A stretch of 64,000 nt of DNA from Actinoplanes derwentensis (GCF_900104725.1 NZ_LT629758.1:10148001-10212000), one strand, 5' to 3'; positions 18,081-27,023 are shown, numbered from the stretch's first letter. Numbers and translations: made by a program. The notes: generated by a model from the letters alone, not told the origin.

Positions 18081-18494
18081 ATGGAGTTACCTGCGGATTT
18101 TCAGGAACGGGTCGGTGCGTTACGTCATCCCGACACGTTCCTGCGGCAGGTCCTCGCCCTGTTGGCCGAACGGGAACAGGCCGACGCGCAAGCGCCTGCC
18201 TTCGCCGCATGTCGGACCGCCTGGCAGGCGTTGGACCCCGACCTCGCCCACCGGTACGCCGCAGCGATCGGTACCCCGTGGGCGATGATGATGTCCCGGC
18301 TCCGGCCGCCGCCCGCCGAGCCCGGCAGACCGCCGGGCAGGAACCACATCGGTCCGGTGCCAGCCTGGAGCCCGCACCGAGACGTCGATACCGGCGCCGT
18401 ACGGGCCGAACACCATCGCCAGATCCGGCAGCGGCACGCTGCGGCCGGCCTGCCCCTGCTGCCGGATCTCTTTCTACCCGAGGACCGCCCCTGA
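18081..18494 (+). CDS. Hypothetical protein
   Basis: 137 residues from ATG 18081. The N-terminal half is helical (MELPADFQERVGAL, FLRQVLALLAEREQ). The C-terminal half is Pro/Arg/His-rich and likely disordered. No recognised domain. It precedes the kinase-like gene in the same orientation and may belong to the same cassette. Confidence 0.45.
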   Translation: MELPADFQERVGALRHPDTFLRQVLALLAEREQADAQAPAFAACRTAWQALDPDLAHRYAAAIGTPWAMMMSRLRPPPAEPGRPPGRNHIGPVPAWSPHRDVDTGAVRAEHHRQIRQRHAAAGLPLLPDLFLPEDRP

Positions 18495-18836
18495 CAGCGC
18501 GCCCACAACGCGCGACCCCGGTGGATGCCCGGCCGGGTCACCGCAGGGCGGTTGTGTGCCGGTCAGCGGCGCTGGCAGACACATGTGCGCCGGTCGGCGA
18601 GTTGTATCGGCTCCGCGGGGCCGGGCGACACCGCCGCCACCGATCGGTTCTGCGACGAGACCGGCACTGTTCGCCATCTCGGTCCCCCTCACCGAGAAGG
18701 ATTGGACTCCGGAAGTGATCGACGACTCCCGGCTTACCCGGTCCGCATCAGGAACAGGCTCTGGACAGAATCCAGGGTGCACCGCGATCCTGACTGGACC
18801 CGAATGAACCGAACAACGTCGATGCTCGGGGGTGCC

Positions 18837-20417
18837 ATGTCGCAGGAGGATCCCTCCGAGCAGGTGCTGGCCCGCATCAAGAACGATTCGGCCCAGGCTG
18901 CGCTGCGGGACTGGCTAGATGCGCACTCGGCGACGCTGGTACCGGAGAGCTGGACCGGCGAGGGATACACCGAGGCGCAACTGCTCGGCGCTCAGCTTCA
19001 GGTCTACGGCGCCTCACCGGTCGTCGTCATCGTGAAGATCAATCCTGCCGGTGGCGGTATCCGGGAGTACAAGGCCCATCGGCGAGCGCTCGCCGACGCG
19101 CCCGACTTCGCCCGGGCGCACCTGGCGAATCTGGAGACCGGCTACATACCCGTGCCCGGTGGAGGCTCCGTCGTCGTGCAGAGCCCAGCGGGCGGCGGTC
19201 TCGACGAGACCTCACAACTTGCCGCAGCCCTGCTCACCTACCGGTCGCCGGAGGACCTCTGCCGGAGCATCACGACGTCGTTGCTGGTGGACTGGAACCC
19301 CGGTGCGGCACTGACGGTGGAACCCTCATCGCTCGGCGCCGTGCTCGACACCGCACTCGGTGCCAGGCTCGCGGAGACCGGGACGATCACTGCCTGGGCC
19401 GGTGGGCAATCCGGGCTGCAACGTAACCCGCGCCCTCGGCTCAGCGCCGGGCCGGAATCACTCGTCAACCCCTTCGCCTTGATCGGCGAGGATTCGTGGG
19501 GCGGCGACGAGCGGTTGAACCTCTGGCACGGCAGGAGCCATGGTGACCTGCATCCGGGAAATCTGCTGGTCGATCGTCGGCGCCAGTCGTACTGCCTGGT
19601 CGATCTGTCCCGGTACAGAAAAGACGGTCTGCTGGGCCTGGACCAGGTCTATCTGAGCCTGACCGCCGTTGCCGGTGCGATTGCCGGCCTACCCCAGCGG
19701 GGCCGGCAGGACCTGCGCGACTGGTTTCTTGATCCGGTCGAGGACATCACCGTCGAAGGGCTGCCGGTATACCTGCAGCAGCTGCTCGTCGGTGTCGACC
19801 AGGCGGTCCTGGCCTGGGCGCGTGGGCAGAACAACGTCACCGGCTGGCGGCGCCAGCGCCTGATCTGCCTGACTGCCGTCGCGCTGATCCTCACCGGCCG
19901 CAGCAAGCTGCTCCCGGCCGGATCCCGAGCATGGTTCTTCGAACTGGCCGCGCGGGCGGCGACACGGTTGACCGAACGGATGCCGGGCTTCCCCGGACCG
20001 GACGACGCTCCCACGGCGCCGTGGCCGTCCATCACCGCCCCGGCCACATCCGGCGACACCCCGCCGGCCACGGTCGTCAGCCTGGACCAGCGCCGCCGCG
20101 AGCGCCAGAGTGCACCAGACACGCAGCCGGATCCGACCACTGCGCAAGCCGAATACTGGACCCGGCTGGCCGCCCAGTTGGGCGCCGCGGTGTTCGACGC
20201 GCCGACCGGGTCAGCGATGACCGCCCGCACCCACGGGCTGCGGCTACTACTCGCGCAAGCGCCCATCGGGACCGGCGGTGACCTCGACCGCTACCTCGCG
20301 GAGCTGGCCTGCGCCCTGGACGACGCGATCCGGCCCGGGATCTCACCCCCCGACCGCCACGCCGCCTGTACCCGGGCCGACCGGCTGCGCGCCTGGGTCC
20401 TGGACCTGCTCGGCTGA
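18837..20417 (+). CDS. Kinase/phosphotransferase-like protein of a probable conflict cassette
   Basis: 526 residues if started at ATG 18837, which has a GGGGG stretch five bases upstream; ATG 18804 is also in frame. The middle carries the aminoglycoside-phosphotransferase/protein-kinase-like catalytic loop GRSHGDLHPGNLLVD (H235, D237, N242) and a metal-binding-like CLVDLSRYRKDGLLGLD. An N-terminal lobe with VVVIVKINPAGG may hold the nucleotide-binding Lys. The C-terminal ~140 residues are Pro/Ala-rich followed by a helical segment. This resembles kinase-like domains of predicted ternary conflict systems (TCAD9-like), but I cannot confirm that from sequence alone. Confidence 0.55.
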   Translation: MSQEDPSEQVLARIKNDSAQAALRDWLDAHSATLVPESWTGEGYTEAQLLGAQLQVYGASPVVVIVKINPAGGGIREYKAHRRALADAPDFARAHLANLETGYIPVPGGGSVVVQSPAGGGLDETSQLAAALLTYRSPEDLCRSITTSLLVDWNPGAALTVEPSSLGAVLDTALGARLAETGTITAWAGGQSGLQRNPRPRLSAGPESLVNPFALIGEDSWGGDERLNLWHGRSHGDLHPGNLLVDRRRQSYCLVDLSRYRKDGLLGLDQVYLSLTAVAGAIAGLPQRGRQDLRDWFLDPVEDITVEGLPVYLQQLLVGVDQAVLAWARGQNNVTGWRRQRLICLTAVALILTGRSKLLPAGSRAWFFELAARAATRLTERMPGFPGPDDAPTAPWPSITAPATSGDTPPATVVSLDQRRRERQSAPDTQPDPTTAQAEYWTRLAAQLGAAVFDAPTGSAMTARTHGLRLLLAQAPIGTGGDLDRYLAELACALDDAIRPGISPPDRHAACTRADRLRAWVLDLLG

Positions 20418-20429
20418 CACGCCGCGATC

Positions 20430-20876
20430 ATGGCCGGTGAACTCGCTGCGTTCGCCAGGACCGTCGTGACCAAGCTGCAGGAGATCCGGAGGATGACCGA
20501 GGTCTCCGAGGATCTGGAACGAAAGATCATCAGCGTGATCGGCGGTATCACCCGCCTCCGGGAGCAGGCGGCGTCGCTGACCGGCGTCGCCGACAGGCAG
20601 ATGATCAGGGCCATGGACAGGGAGTTGTCACAGGTTCGGCGCCGTCTGGAAACCTTCAAACACCACGCGGCCAGGGGCGGTCACGGCTCCAGGTACCTGA
20701 TCGACCGTGACGACCTGGCCGAGAACGTCGCCGATGCCGTCGACAAGGCAGCGGACTACTTCCGGGACGAGGTCTCCCGGGCGGACCCGTCCGCGCTACG
20801 CGACCGGTCCCGGCCATCGATCATCAGTGTCCGGATCGACCAGGGCAACGACGGATCCTCCCGCTATGCGAGCTGA
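20430..20876 (+). CDS. Small coiled-coil protein
   Basis: 148 residues, charged and almost entirely helical: SEDLERKIISVIGGITRLRE, MDRELSQVRRRLETFKHH and ENVADAVDKAADYFRDEV. It follows the kinase-like gene by 12 bp and is probably co-transcribed. No recognised family. A structural or signalling partner of the upstream protein is possible (inference). Confidence 0.5.
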   Translation: MAGELAAFARTVVTKLQEIRRMTEVSEDLERKIISVIGGITRLREQAASLTGVADRQMIRAMDRELSQVRRRLETFKHHAARGGHGSRYLIDRDDLAENVADAVDKAADYFRDEVSRADPSALRDRSRPSIISVRIDQGNDGSSRYAS

Positions 20877-20878
20877 GC

Positions 20879-21601
20879 TCAGTCCGGCGGCTCGGTGACG
20901 GCACGTTGCGCCAAGGCCACCGCCGTGTTCACCGGTCTCACGAACTGCGTACGAAACCGTTCGGCGTCGGCGTAGGGCCCGACGAACAAGGCCAGCTCCG
21001 GCAGCATCCCGATACCGACCTCCGGCTGCGCCGCCTGCGGGCGCACCTGTTCGTACTCGGTGATCAGCCGACGCAGGTACTCCTCGGTGGTGCAGATCGC
21101 GGCGATCAGCTCCGGCACCGAGGTGAACACGCTCCCGTCGAACGGCACCGTGCGCGCCATCGTCTCCAGCGACAGCTGCGCGTCCAGCAGGACCTCCATC
21201 AGCTCGTCGTAACGAGCCACCCGCACCGAACGGTCCGCCGGATCCACGGCATGGGTGAGAGCGGTGGCCCGCAGCAGCCGCCGCGCCCGTTTGACCGCGT
21301 TGTACTGGTCGACGAGCTCGCGAAGGTAGCGCTGACGGGCCTCCTGCACGCCGGTCGCGTGCAGCTCGCGTTGCCGCAGCCGTTCGGTACGGCGGTCCGC
21401 CTCCCGGTTGAAGGCCTGCACCAGTAGCGAGACACCACCGCCCAGCACAACGATCAGCACGAACTGCAGCAGGGCCTTGTATGCCTCCGCACCGACCCGG
21501 CCGGTGACCGTGTCGTGCCACACGATCAAGGCAGCGGCGGCACCGAGGCCGATCACAGCACTCGCGGCGACCGCGAGCTGGCGTACACGAGACCGTTCCA
21601 T
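20879..21601 (-). CDS. Two-helix membrane protein with cytoplasmic coiled coil
   Basis: 240 residues from ATG 21601; a TTG at 21628 gives a nine-residue longer form. Two N-terminal transmembrane helices (LAVAASAVIGLGAAAALIVW and LLQFVLIVVLGGGVSLLV) are followed by a long Arg/Glu-rich helical region (READRRTERLRQRELHATG) and a globular C-terminus. It converges with the preceding coiled-coil gene with only two bases between the stops. Similar small membrane proteins with two N-terminal helices are common in effector-immunity cassettes. The function here is unknown. Confidence 0.55.
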   Translation of the reverse strand: MERSRVRQLAVAASAVIGLGAAAALIVWHDTVTGRVGAEAYKALLQFVLIVVLGGGVSLLVQAFNREADRRTERLRQRELHATGVQEARQRYLRELVDQYNAVKRARRLLRATALTHAVDPADRSVRVARYDELMEVLLDAQLSLETMARTVPFDGSVFTSVPELIAAICTTEEYLRRLITEYEQVRPQAAQPEVGIGMLPELALFVGPYADAERFRTQFVRPVNTAVALAQRAVTEPPD

Positions 21602-21730
21602 GCCATCGATAGTGGTAACCCTGTTCAACCCCGGGCGGTCACCTCTGCCGACGGCTACACCCGGACAACCCAGCGCAGTCTCGGACCCGTGAGATCCCCA
21701 TCGGTACCGGTTCGGTCACGCGATGCGCCA

Positions 21731-21779
21731 GTCGCCGGTGGTGGTCCGGCCGATACCCTCCGGGACCACCACCGGCGAC
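21731..21779. repeat. Perfect 17-bp inverted repeat
   Basis: Arms 21731-21747 and 21763-21779 (GTCGCCGGTGGTGGTCC and its complement) with a 15-nt loop. It lies in the ~400-bp gap between two minus-strand genes, upstream of the membrane protein gene and too far from the HNH gene end to be its primary terminator. It could be a terminator of lost DNA or a protein-binding site. Confidence 0.5.
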
Positions 21780-21794
21780 AGCCGCGCTGCCGAA

Positions 21795-21889
21795 GATCGG
21801 ACCCGGCCGACCTGGCCGCGATCTACTGGGACATGTACACCGGCCGGGACCGCATCGAAACGGTCCACCCCGCGCTCACAACCGGTTAG
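21795..21889 (+). pseudogene. Short SDR-oxidoreductase-like C-terminal remnant
   Basis: The frame ending in TAG at 21889 encodes DPADLAAIYWDMYTGRDRIE. This resembles the conserved tail of a group of short-chain dehydrogenases (DLADLYWDLYTKRDRVE type). Nothing of the catalytic domain remains. The match rests on about 20 residues and is tentative. Confidence 0.3.
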
Positions 21890-21935
21890 ACAGATCCCGT
21901 GACCCGCATCGTGAGCCACCACCGGTACACGACGC

Positions 21936-21972
21936 GGCTCCCTGCCCGGCACGCCAGCACTGGCAGGGAGCC
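21936..21972. terminator. Hairpin downstream of the Septu-like operon
   Basis: Perfect 11-bp inverted repeat (21936-21946 and 21962-21972, 15-nt loop), about 55 bases past the stop codon of the minus-strand HNH gene. Position fits a terminator for that operon, although no T-run is obvious on either side. Confidence 0.5.
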
Positions 21973-22025
21973 ATCGGCCCGGGCGACTGTGCCGACCCGG
22001 ATCGGCACCCGGCCCTTGCCAGTGT

Positions 22026-22865
22026 TCACGTGCCGGTGAGGAAGCCGGGGTCAGCGGCCAGGGCCTCATACAGGGCGTGCTGCCAGCAGTTGACCGATCT
22101 CGCCGCCGCCCAACTGGCCGCAGCCTCGCGCAGATACTCACCGACCGCTGCCAGCCCGCTGTGCTGGCGAAGCCGATCCAGCATCAGGCGTTCACCGGAA
22201 ATCTGCTGTACCGCCTGCGGGCCGTACAGCGCCGCCAGTCGGAACTGGACGAACTGGTGCCGGATCCTGGCCTGCGTCGTGGTGGTGAAGGCCGCGTCCG
22301 GTTCGGCGGCGAAGACGACCGCGATGGGATCGAGTGACACCACCCGCGCGACCAGCCACCGGCCGTGGTTCGCGTTCTCGAAGTACGGATGAAAGGTCTG
22401 GGTCTGGCTACTGGCCGCCACCTTGTCGTTCTTGCGGTGGTTGCAGTCCGAGCAGGCCGGGACGAGATTGTCGGGCAGGACCGCCAGCAGCGGATAGGAC
22501 GACTTCGGGAGCTGATGATCGAGGGTGCTGACGTCCCGGTGCCCGCAGAACGGGCAGCGTCCCATCGGCGCCCTCGACAGCAGGTCGTCATAGCGCTGCC
22601 GGCCCATGCTGTTCTGGACCAGGCCCTTCTCGTACAGCCATAACAGCGCCGCGTGGTCGGCCGGGTCCTCTGGTCGGCCAGCCAGGTCCCTCAACAGGTG
22701 CAACCCGCCGAAGTGGGCGGCCGGCACGTAACGGCGGGCCGCCGCGGCGACATCGGGGATCAAGGCCAGGAGCCGGTCGGACCGTTCCCCCTTACGGGAA
22801 CTGCTGGCACAGACGGAGTAGAGCATTCCGTTGTCCTCCAACGGCCGGGGCACCGGCCACATCAC
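22026..22865 (-). CDS. HNH endonuclease, PtuB-like partner of a Septu-type defence pair
   Basis: 279 residues. The HNH core contains a zinc-binding CPFCGHRD pair (C104, C107), the catalytic-type STLDHQLPKSSYPLL, and a second pair CSDCNHRKND. This is the layout of HNH nucleases with two CxxC knuckles. Its start overlaps the stop of the upstream ATPase gene by four bases (ATGA), so the two are coupled. An ABC-like/OLD-type ATPase gene followed by an HNH nuclease gene is the Septu (PtuA-PtuB) architecture known to protect against phage. The N- and C-terminal helical extensions are not assigned. Confidence 0.75.
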   Translation of the reverse strand: MMWPVPRPLEDNGMLYSVCASSSRKGERSDRLLALIPDVAAAARRYVPAAHFGGLHLLRDLAGRPEDPADHAALLWLYEKGLVQNSMGRQRYDDLLSRAPMGRCPFCGHRDVSTLDHQLPKSSYPLLAVLPDNLVPACSDCNHRKNDKVAASSQTQTFHPYFENANHGRWLVARVVSLDPIAVVFAAEPDAAFTTTTQARIRHQFVQFRLAALYGPQAVQQISGERLMLDRLRQHSGLAAVGEYLREAAASWAAARSVNCWQHALYEALAADPGFLTGT

Positions 22866-24433
22866 AGCTCTCCGCCGCTGTCGCGGATGGCGATCAGCGT
22901 CCGCGCGATGCCCTTGGCCTCGGTGCCCAGGCGGCCGCTGAAGTACTGCAGCAGCGTCTCGTAGGTCATGCCGTCGCGGACCGCGTTGCGGATCGTGCGA
23001 TGGTAACCGGAATCGGTCACCTCCAGCGAGAAAACCTCATGGGTCAGTGTGCCGACGTTCTCCCCGAAAGTCTCCAGCAAGGGCCGCAGTGCGACGGCGC
23101 GAGTGCGGTGCCGCTGGACCAGCGTGACGCAAGACGACGGCACCTCCTGCAGCACAACCGGTGAATGGGTGGCGACGATCGCGACTCCGTTACGGTCCAG
23201 CAACAGGTCCGACAGTGCCCTGACGAATGCGGCCAGCAACGGCGGATGCAAATGCGCCTCCGGCTCATCCAGGACCACCAGAGTACGCTCGTGAACCTGG
23301 TCGACGAGCCGGGTGATGGTGAGCAGGACGATCGCGTGCCCGGAACTCAGGTTCTCGAACAAGGCGACGGCCATCTCACGGCGCTGTTCATGGGACGCGA
23401 CGGCGAAGTCGGCCATCCAGGAGTCGTCCTCCAGGAACCCGGAGCCGGAGTAGCGCAGGGTGTTCACCGCCCGGGTCCACCGTTCACCGGCCGGGCCGGC
23501 CAGGCAGGTGTCCAGGCTCTTGGAGAACATCCGGGCCAGTTGCCGGCCGGTCAGCGGGGCCGCGGGCTCGTCCCCGCTTGGTTCGTGCAGCCCGATGTGC
23601 ACGTGGGGTACGGCCTGCTGCGCGCTCGGGATCGACACGAACTTGTCGAAGGCGCTGAAGGAGACCGCCACGACGCCCCGGAAAGTCCGCTCGGAGACGG
23701 CGTCTTGCTCGAAGATCTGCCCATCGCGGGCCGGGTCGGTGTTCCGGTCGGCGACGGCACGGACCAGGCTGCGCAGCAGATGGGACTTGCCGGCGGCGTT
23801 CCGGCCGATGATCACGTGGATGTTCGTCGGCGGTTGCACGCCGGGGGTGACGGTGAACTCCAGCCGCTGGGTCCACAGCGGGCCGATGTCGGCCGGTCCG
23901 TCGGGCGGCCGGTACTCGAACGCGTACGGTGTCACTCGCGCCCCGCCATTGGCGATCCGGCGCAACTGGTTCTCCACGACACCGACTGGAACCCCGCGCA
24001 GCAGCGAAGTGGTCGTCACGTGCAGAGTCTCGGCCCGGCGTAACAGTGCTCGGTCATAGGCCAGGTCCCGCAGCGCGGTGAGCACTTCGACGCGGACAGC
24101 GGGACCGAACCCGGCCAGGTTCTCGTAGTAGGTGTCGTCCTGGCCCAGGGAGAAGAACCGCTCGTCCAACTGCTGGAACTGCTGCGGCAGGTCGCCGGAG
24201 GCGGTCCAGCGGTCCGGGACGTTGAACCCACCGAACTTGACCTGTCCCAGATCGTGTTGGGTGCCTGCGGCGTCGATGATGAGCAGCCGGAACATGGTGA
24301 CGTAGCCGTAGTCGTCCCACCGGTCTCGTACCAGGAACGCCTGCCCCCGATACGGTGACAGGTCGGCGTGGCCGTATTCGATCTGGCTGAACAGCACGCA
24401 GTCTCCCCAGGTGTCTTCTGCCCGCTGGCGCAC
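22862..24433 (-). CDS. AAA/ABC-like ATPase, PtuA-like component of a Septu-type defence pair
   Basis: 523 residues from a GTG at 24433. The ATPase motifs are complete: Walker A IIGRNAAGKSHLLRSL (K216), a signature-like LSSGHAIVLL, Walker B TLVVLDEPEAHLHPPLL and the switch histidine in VAIVATHSPVVL. The first ~190 residues (starting RQRAEDTWGDCVLF) are a family-specific sensing or assembly region. With the coupled HNH gene downstream it fits PtuA of Septu systems. The start is not certain: the GTG has no good ribosome site and sits three bases from a perfect palindrome. Confidence 0.75.
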   Translation of the reverse strand: MRQRAEDTWGDCVLFSQIEYGHADLSPYRGQAFLVRDRWDDYGYVTMFRLLIIDAAGTQHDLGQVKFGGFNVPDRWTASGDLPQQFQQLDERFFSLGQDDTYYENLAGFGPAVRVEVLTALRDLAYDRALLRRAETLHVTTTSLLRGVPVGVVENQLRRIANGGARVTPYAFEYRPPDGPADIGPLWTQRLEFTVTPGVQPPTNIHVIIGRNAAGKSHLLRSLVRAVADRNTDPARDGQIFEQDAVSERTFRGVVAVSFSAFDKFVSIPSAQQAVPHVHIGLHEPSGDEPAAPLTGRQLARMFSKSLDTCLAGPAGERWTRAVNTLRYSGSGFLEDDSWMADFAVASHEQRREMAVALFENLSSGHAIVLLTITRLVDQVHERTLVVLDEPEAHLHPPLLAAFVRALSDLLLDRNGVAIVATHSPVVLQEVPSSCVTLVQRHRTRAVALRPLLETFGENVGTLTHEVFSLEVTDSGYHRTIRNAVRDGMTYETLLQYFSGRLGTEAKGIARTLIAIRDSGGEL

Positions 24434-24436
24434 CAG

Positions 24437-24461
24437 CCCGTTGCCGTGTCACGGCAACGGG
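24437..24461. promoter_or_regulatory. 25-bp palindrome at the 5' end of the Septu-like operon
   Basis: CCCGTTGCCGTG-T-CACGGCAACGGG: perfect 12-bp arms around one central base, immediately upstream of the proposed start codon of the ATPase gene. It could be an operator or a leader hairpin masking translation initiation. Confidence 0.5.
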
Positions 24462-24545
24462 TGGCGATCACCGGCGTCGAGGATGGTACCGGCCGGTCAC
24501 CGGGCCGGGACTCTGTCGCCGGAGAAACTTCCTTGCCACCTGGTT

Positions 24546-25263
24546 CAACCCTGCGGGTGCCGAAAACCTCATCTGCCCTGTTCGCAGCCATCTCCGCGGC
24601 CGATGCGTGCGGCCCGGACGGGGTTGGTTTCAGTACCCGGAAATCGGGGATGCTCGATGCGTCCTGCTCGGCGATGATGATCGGTTGTGTTGCTGCGACT
24701 GGCCTACCTCGGTGTGACCAACGCCCTCGCGCTGCTGCGGCTGTTGCCGATGAGCGACCGGGACAAGGACGCCGAGATCCTGGTGTTGCGTCACCAGATC
24801 ATGGTTCTCGAACGGCAGCTCGGTGGCGACCGGGTCCAGTTCGCTCCCGCGGACCGGGCGTGGCTGGCCGCTGTGCTGCACCCGCTACCCCGAACGGTGC
24901 TACACCACCTGCGGCTGCTGGTCCGCCCGGACACGGTGCTGCGCTGGCACCGTGATCTGATCGCCCGCCGGCACGCCGCACAGTCCCGGCCCCGCCGGGC
25001 CGGACGGCCACGAACCCTCCGATCGATCCGAACCCTGGTCCTGCGTCTGGCTCGAGAGAACAGCGGCTGGGGCTACCGGCGCATCCACGGCGAACTGCTC
25101 GTCCTCGGGGTGAAGGTCGCCGCCTCGACCGTCTGGGAGATCCTGAAAGACGCGGGCGTCGACCCGGCACCCGAGCGCACGAACAGCACCTGGACGACGT
25201 TCCTGCGTTCCCAAGCCCAGGCGCTCATCGCCGCCGACTTCTTCGAAACCGTGACACTGACCT
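24546..25263 (+). pseudogene. IS transposase 5' half with terminal repeat (integrase-core type), truncated
   Basis: The gene starts at 24687 and encodes an N-terminal and HTH region (DKDAEILVLRHQIMVLERQL, RENSGWGYRRIHGELLVLG) up to LIAADFFETVTLT. The first catalytic Asp region begins there, and homology then stops abruptly; the frame continues to 25625 in unrelated sequence. Upstream, about 24546-24575 reads TTCAACCCTGCGGGTGCCGA, matching the terminal repeat of the 3' half-element at 11107. The catalytic core is missing, so the protein is inactive. Confidence 0.75.
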
Positions 25264-25811
25264 GTTCACGCTGGGTTGTTCGGGCCCCACAGTTCCATCG
25301 ATTCCTGGCCCCAGCCGCCGCGATTCCAGACCGCATGGCCCCACACAGCCGTCGATGGCCGAGGGCGTCATCGTGGCCCCACAGGGTGGCGCAACTCGGG
25401 GCCGAAGTGCTGCCGCGCCGGTCTTCGACCGGCTTGCCACCGAATGGCCCCCAAGGCGTCGCTGGTGGGAGCGCAGCGCCTTGGGCAGGGCTGTCTGGCT
25501 GCGGACTCGTCGAGGCTTGGCCTGCTGAAATGCGGCTGTTCCATCCCTCGGGACCGATGGGGCCAACTGGAGCTGGAACTCCCATCGACCCATGGACACC
25601 CGTCACAGTTGTCCTGTGCCAGTGAAGGTGAGGCAGAGAGAGGCTGCGGAGCTGGGCTGCCTCATCTTTGATGGCAAGGTCGCCGGTGTTGTTTGCCATC
25701 GAAGATGAGGCAAACCGTGGTTTCGGTTGTCCGGTCCGCGGATGGATGGCCATCGGCCGTGTCGTTGGCCAGGACCGAGAGAGATGGACGTGGACGGCTG
25801 GTCCGGCCAGC
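25264..25811. other. Gene-poor segment with GGCCCC motifs and a long hairpin
   Basis: No gene recognised; only fragments of open frame with no family resemblance. Two structures are visible. First, five GGCCCC(A/C) motifs in one orientation at 25282, 25306, 25336, 25375 and about 25446. Second, an inverted repeat with 20-base arms (25658-25677 and 25693-25712, one mismatch, which would be a G-U pair in RNA). This may be the end of a different mobile element that truncated the transposase. Confidence 0.4.
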
Positions 25812-26357
25812 CTAGTTGGCCTCTTCTGCGGCGTGGTTGTCCAGCGGGGGCCGCTTCCAGAACTGCCGTGCCGCGAATCCTTCGCGTCGAAGCCAGTGCT
25901 CGGTATAGACGATCCGGCTTGGCTCGATCACCACGAGCGTGTCGTATGGCGGTTCGGCGAGTGAGCGGCCTCGCTCGGCGTGCTCGCTCTCCCAGCGGAA
26001 CGCGGCCCAGTAGTGGTCCCGTTCGGGATGGTCAGGAGGTAGCACCCGCGCCTCGCCGAACAGCTGTGCTCCTCGGCTGCTGGCCAGCCCGACCAGCGGA
26101 GCGAAGATGCCCACGGAAACCCGGGGGTCGGCGGCGATGTTGCGCATTTTCGGCGACCGGGGCGCGGCAGTGAACATGATCGCGAAGTCGAGCGAGTAGT
26201 AACGCACCGGTGTTGCCAACGGGCCTTCGGGTCCGGTGGTGGCCAGCACGCACATGTTCTGCAAGGACAGCAGATTGAGGATGCGTTCATCAAGCCGTTG
26301 TCGCGGTAGCCGGTTGGTCGGCATTGGTTCCGAGAGCCAGGGGTTCGTCAGTGGCAT
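25812..26357 (-). CDS. Pyridoxamine 5'-phosphate oxidase-like flavin/cofactor-binding protein
   Basis: 181 residues with the split-barrel pattern of the PNPOx-like superfamily: NMCVLATTGPEGPLATPVRY, FTAAPRSPKMRNIAADPRVS and GAQLFGEARVLP, then a C-terminal segment VVIEPSRIVYTEHW. Such proteins bind FMN, F420 or haem, and many are general oxidoreductases. The precise cofactor and substrate cannot be read here. The start is 18 bp downstream of the methyltransferase gene stop in the same direction, so the two probably form an operon. Confidence 0.8.
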   Translation of the reverse strand: MPLTNPWLSEPMPTNRLPRQRLDERILNLLSLQNMCVLATTGPEGPLATPVRYYSLDFAIMFTAAPRSPKMRNIAADPRVSVGIFAPLVGLASSRGAQLFGEARVLPPDHPERDHYWAAFRWESEHAERGRSLAEPPYDTLVVIEPSRIVYTEHWLRREGFAARQFWKRPPLDNHAAEEAN

Positions 26358-26375
26358 TCTGCTCCGTCCATGAGG

Positions 26376-27023
26376 TCACCGCTTCACTGCGAGGATCTGC
26401 AGCGCGTTCGCCGAGTTGGCGTTCATCGTCTCGACGGTGATCTGCCGGGTGGTGTCGATGGTGAACCCATCGAGCAGCAGGTTCTGCAGCCAGTCGGCGG
26501 TGTGGTGTCGGCAGATCGCGCCGTCGTGGGTCTCGAAGACGCCGTAGTTTCCGTAGGTTTCGGCATGCTGTTGATAGCGGGCCTGGCTGCGCTGGTCAGT
26601 TTGCAGGAGCAGGTCGCTGACATAGAGCAGCCCGCCTGGGCGGAGTACCCGAGAGAGCTCGGTGACGAGATTTTGCTGCCCGGCATCGGTCGGAATGCAT
26701 GTGAGAACGGCGAAGAGGAGTATCGCGTCGACGCTGGTGTCTGGGTAAGGCAGTGCAGGCGGGTTGGGTAGCGCCCGGAAGGTGAGCGTCGGATGGCTTT
26801 GACGGGCTCTCTCGATGAGGTGGGCGGAGGTGTCGACGCCTTCGATGCGGGCGAAGCCCTGCTGCTGAACCTGTCCGGTGATCCGTCCATAGCCGCAGCC
26901 GTAGTCGATGATCCGGGCCGAGGAGGGCAGCCGCGATAACCATGCGAAGTCGATCGGATGGGTGAAAGTCTTCGCCGCGCCGGCGGTTTCCCAGAAGTGC
27001 CGCTGATTGTCCAGCTCCGACAT
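26376..27023 (-). CDS. Class I SAM-dependent methyltransferase
   Basis: 215 residues from the ATG at 27023 (MSELDNQRHFWETAG); the longer frame to 27113 lacks a better ribosome site. Motif I is ARIIDYGCGYGRITG, an acidic ribose-binding position lies in RIEGVDTSAHLI, and motif IV/V is in VDAILLFAVLTCIP and LRPGGLLYVSDLLL. The typical Methyltransf_11/25 fold. Substrate unknown. Co-oriented with the PNPOx-like gene. Confidence 0.8.
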   Translation of the reverse strand: MSELDNQRHFWETAGAAKTFTHPIDFAWLSRLPSSARIIDYGCGYGRITGQVQQQGFARIEGVDTSAHLIERARQSHPTLTFRALPNPPALPYPDTSVDAILLFAVLTCIPTDAGQQNLVTELSRVLRPGGLLYVSDLLLQTDQRSQARYQQHAETYGNYGVFETHDGAICRHHTADWLQNLLLDGFTIDTTRQITVETMNANSANALQILAVKR

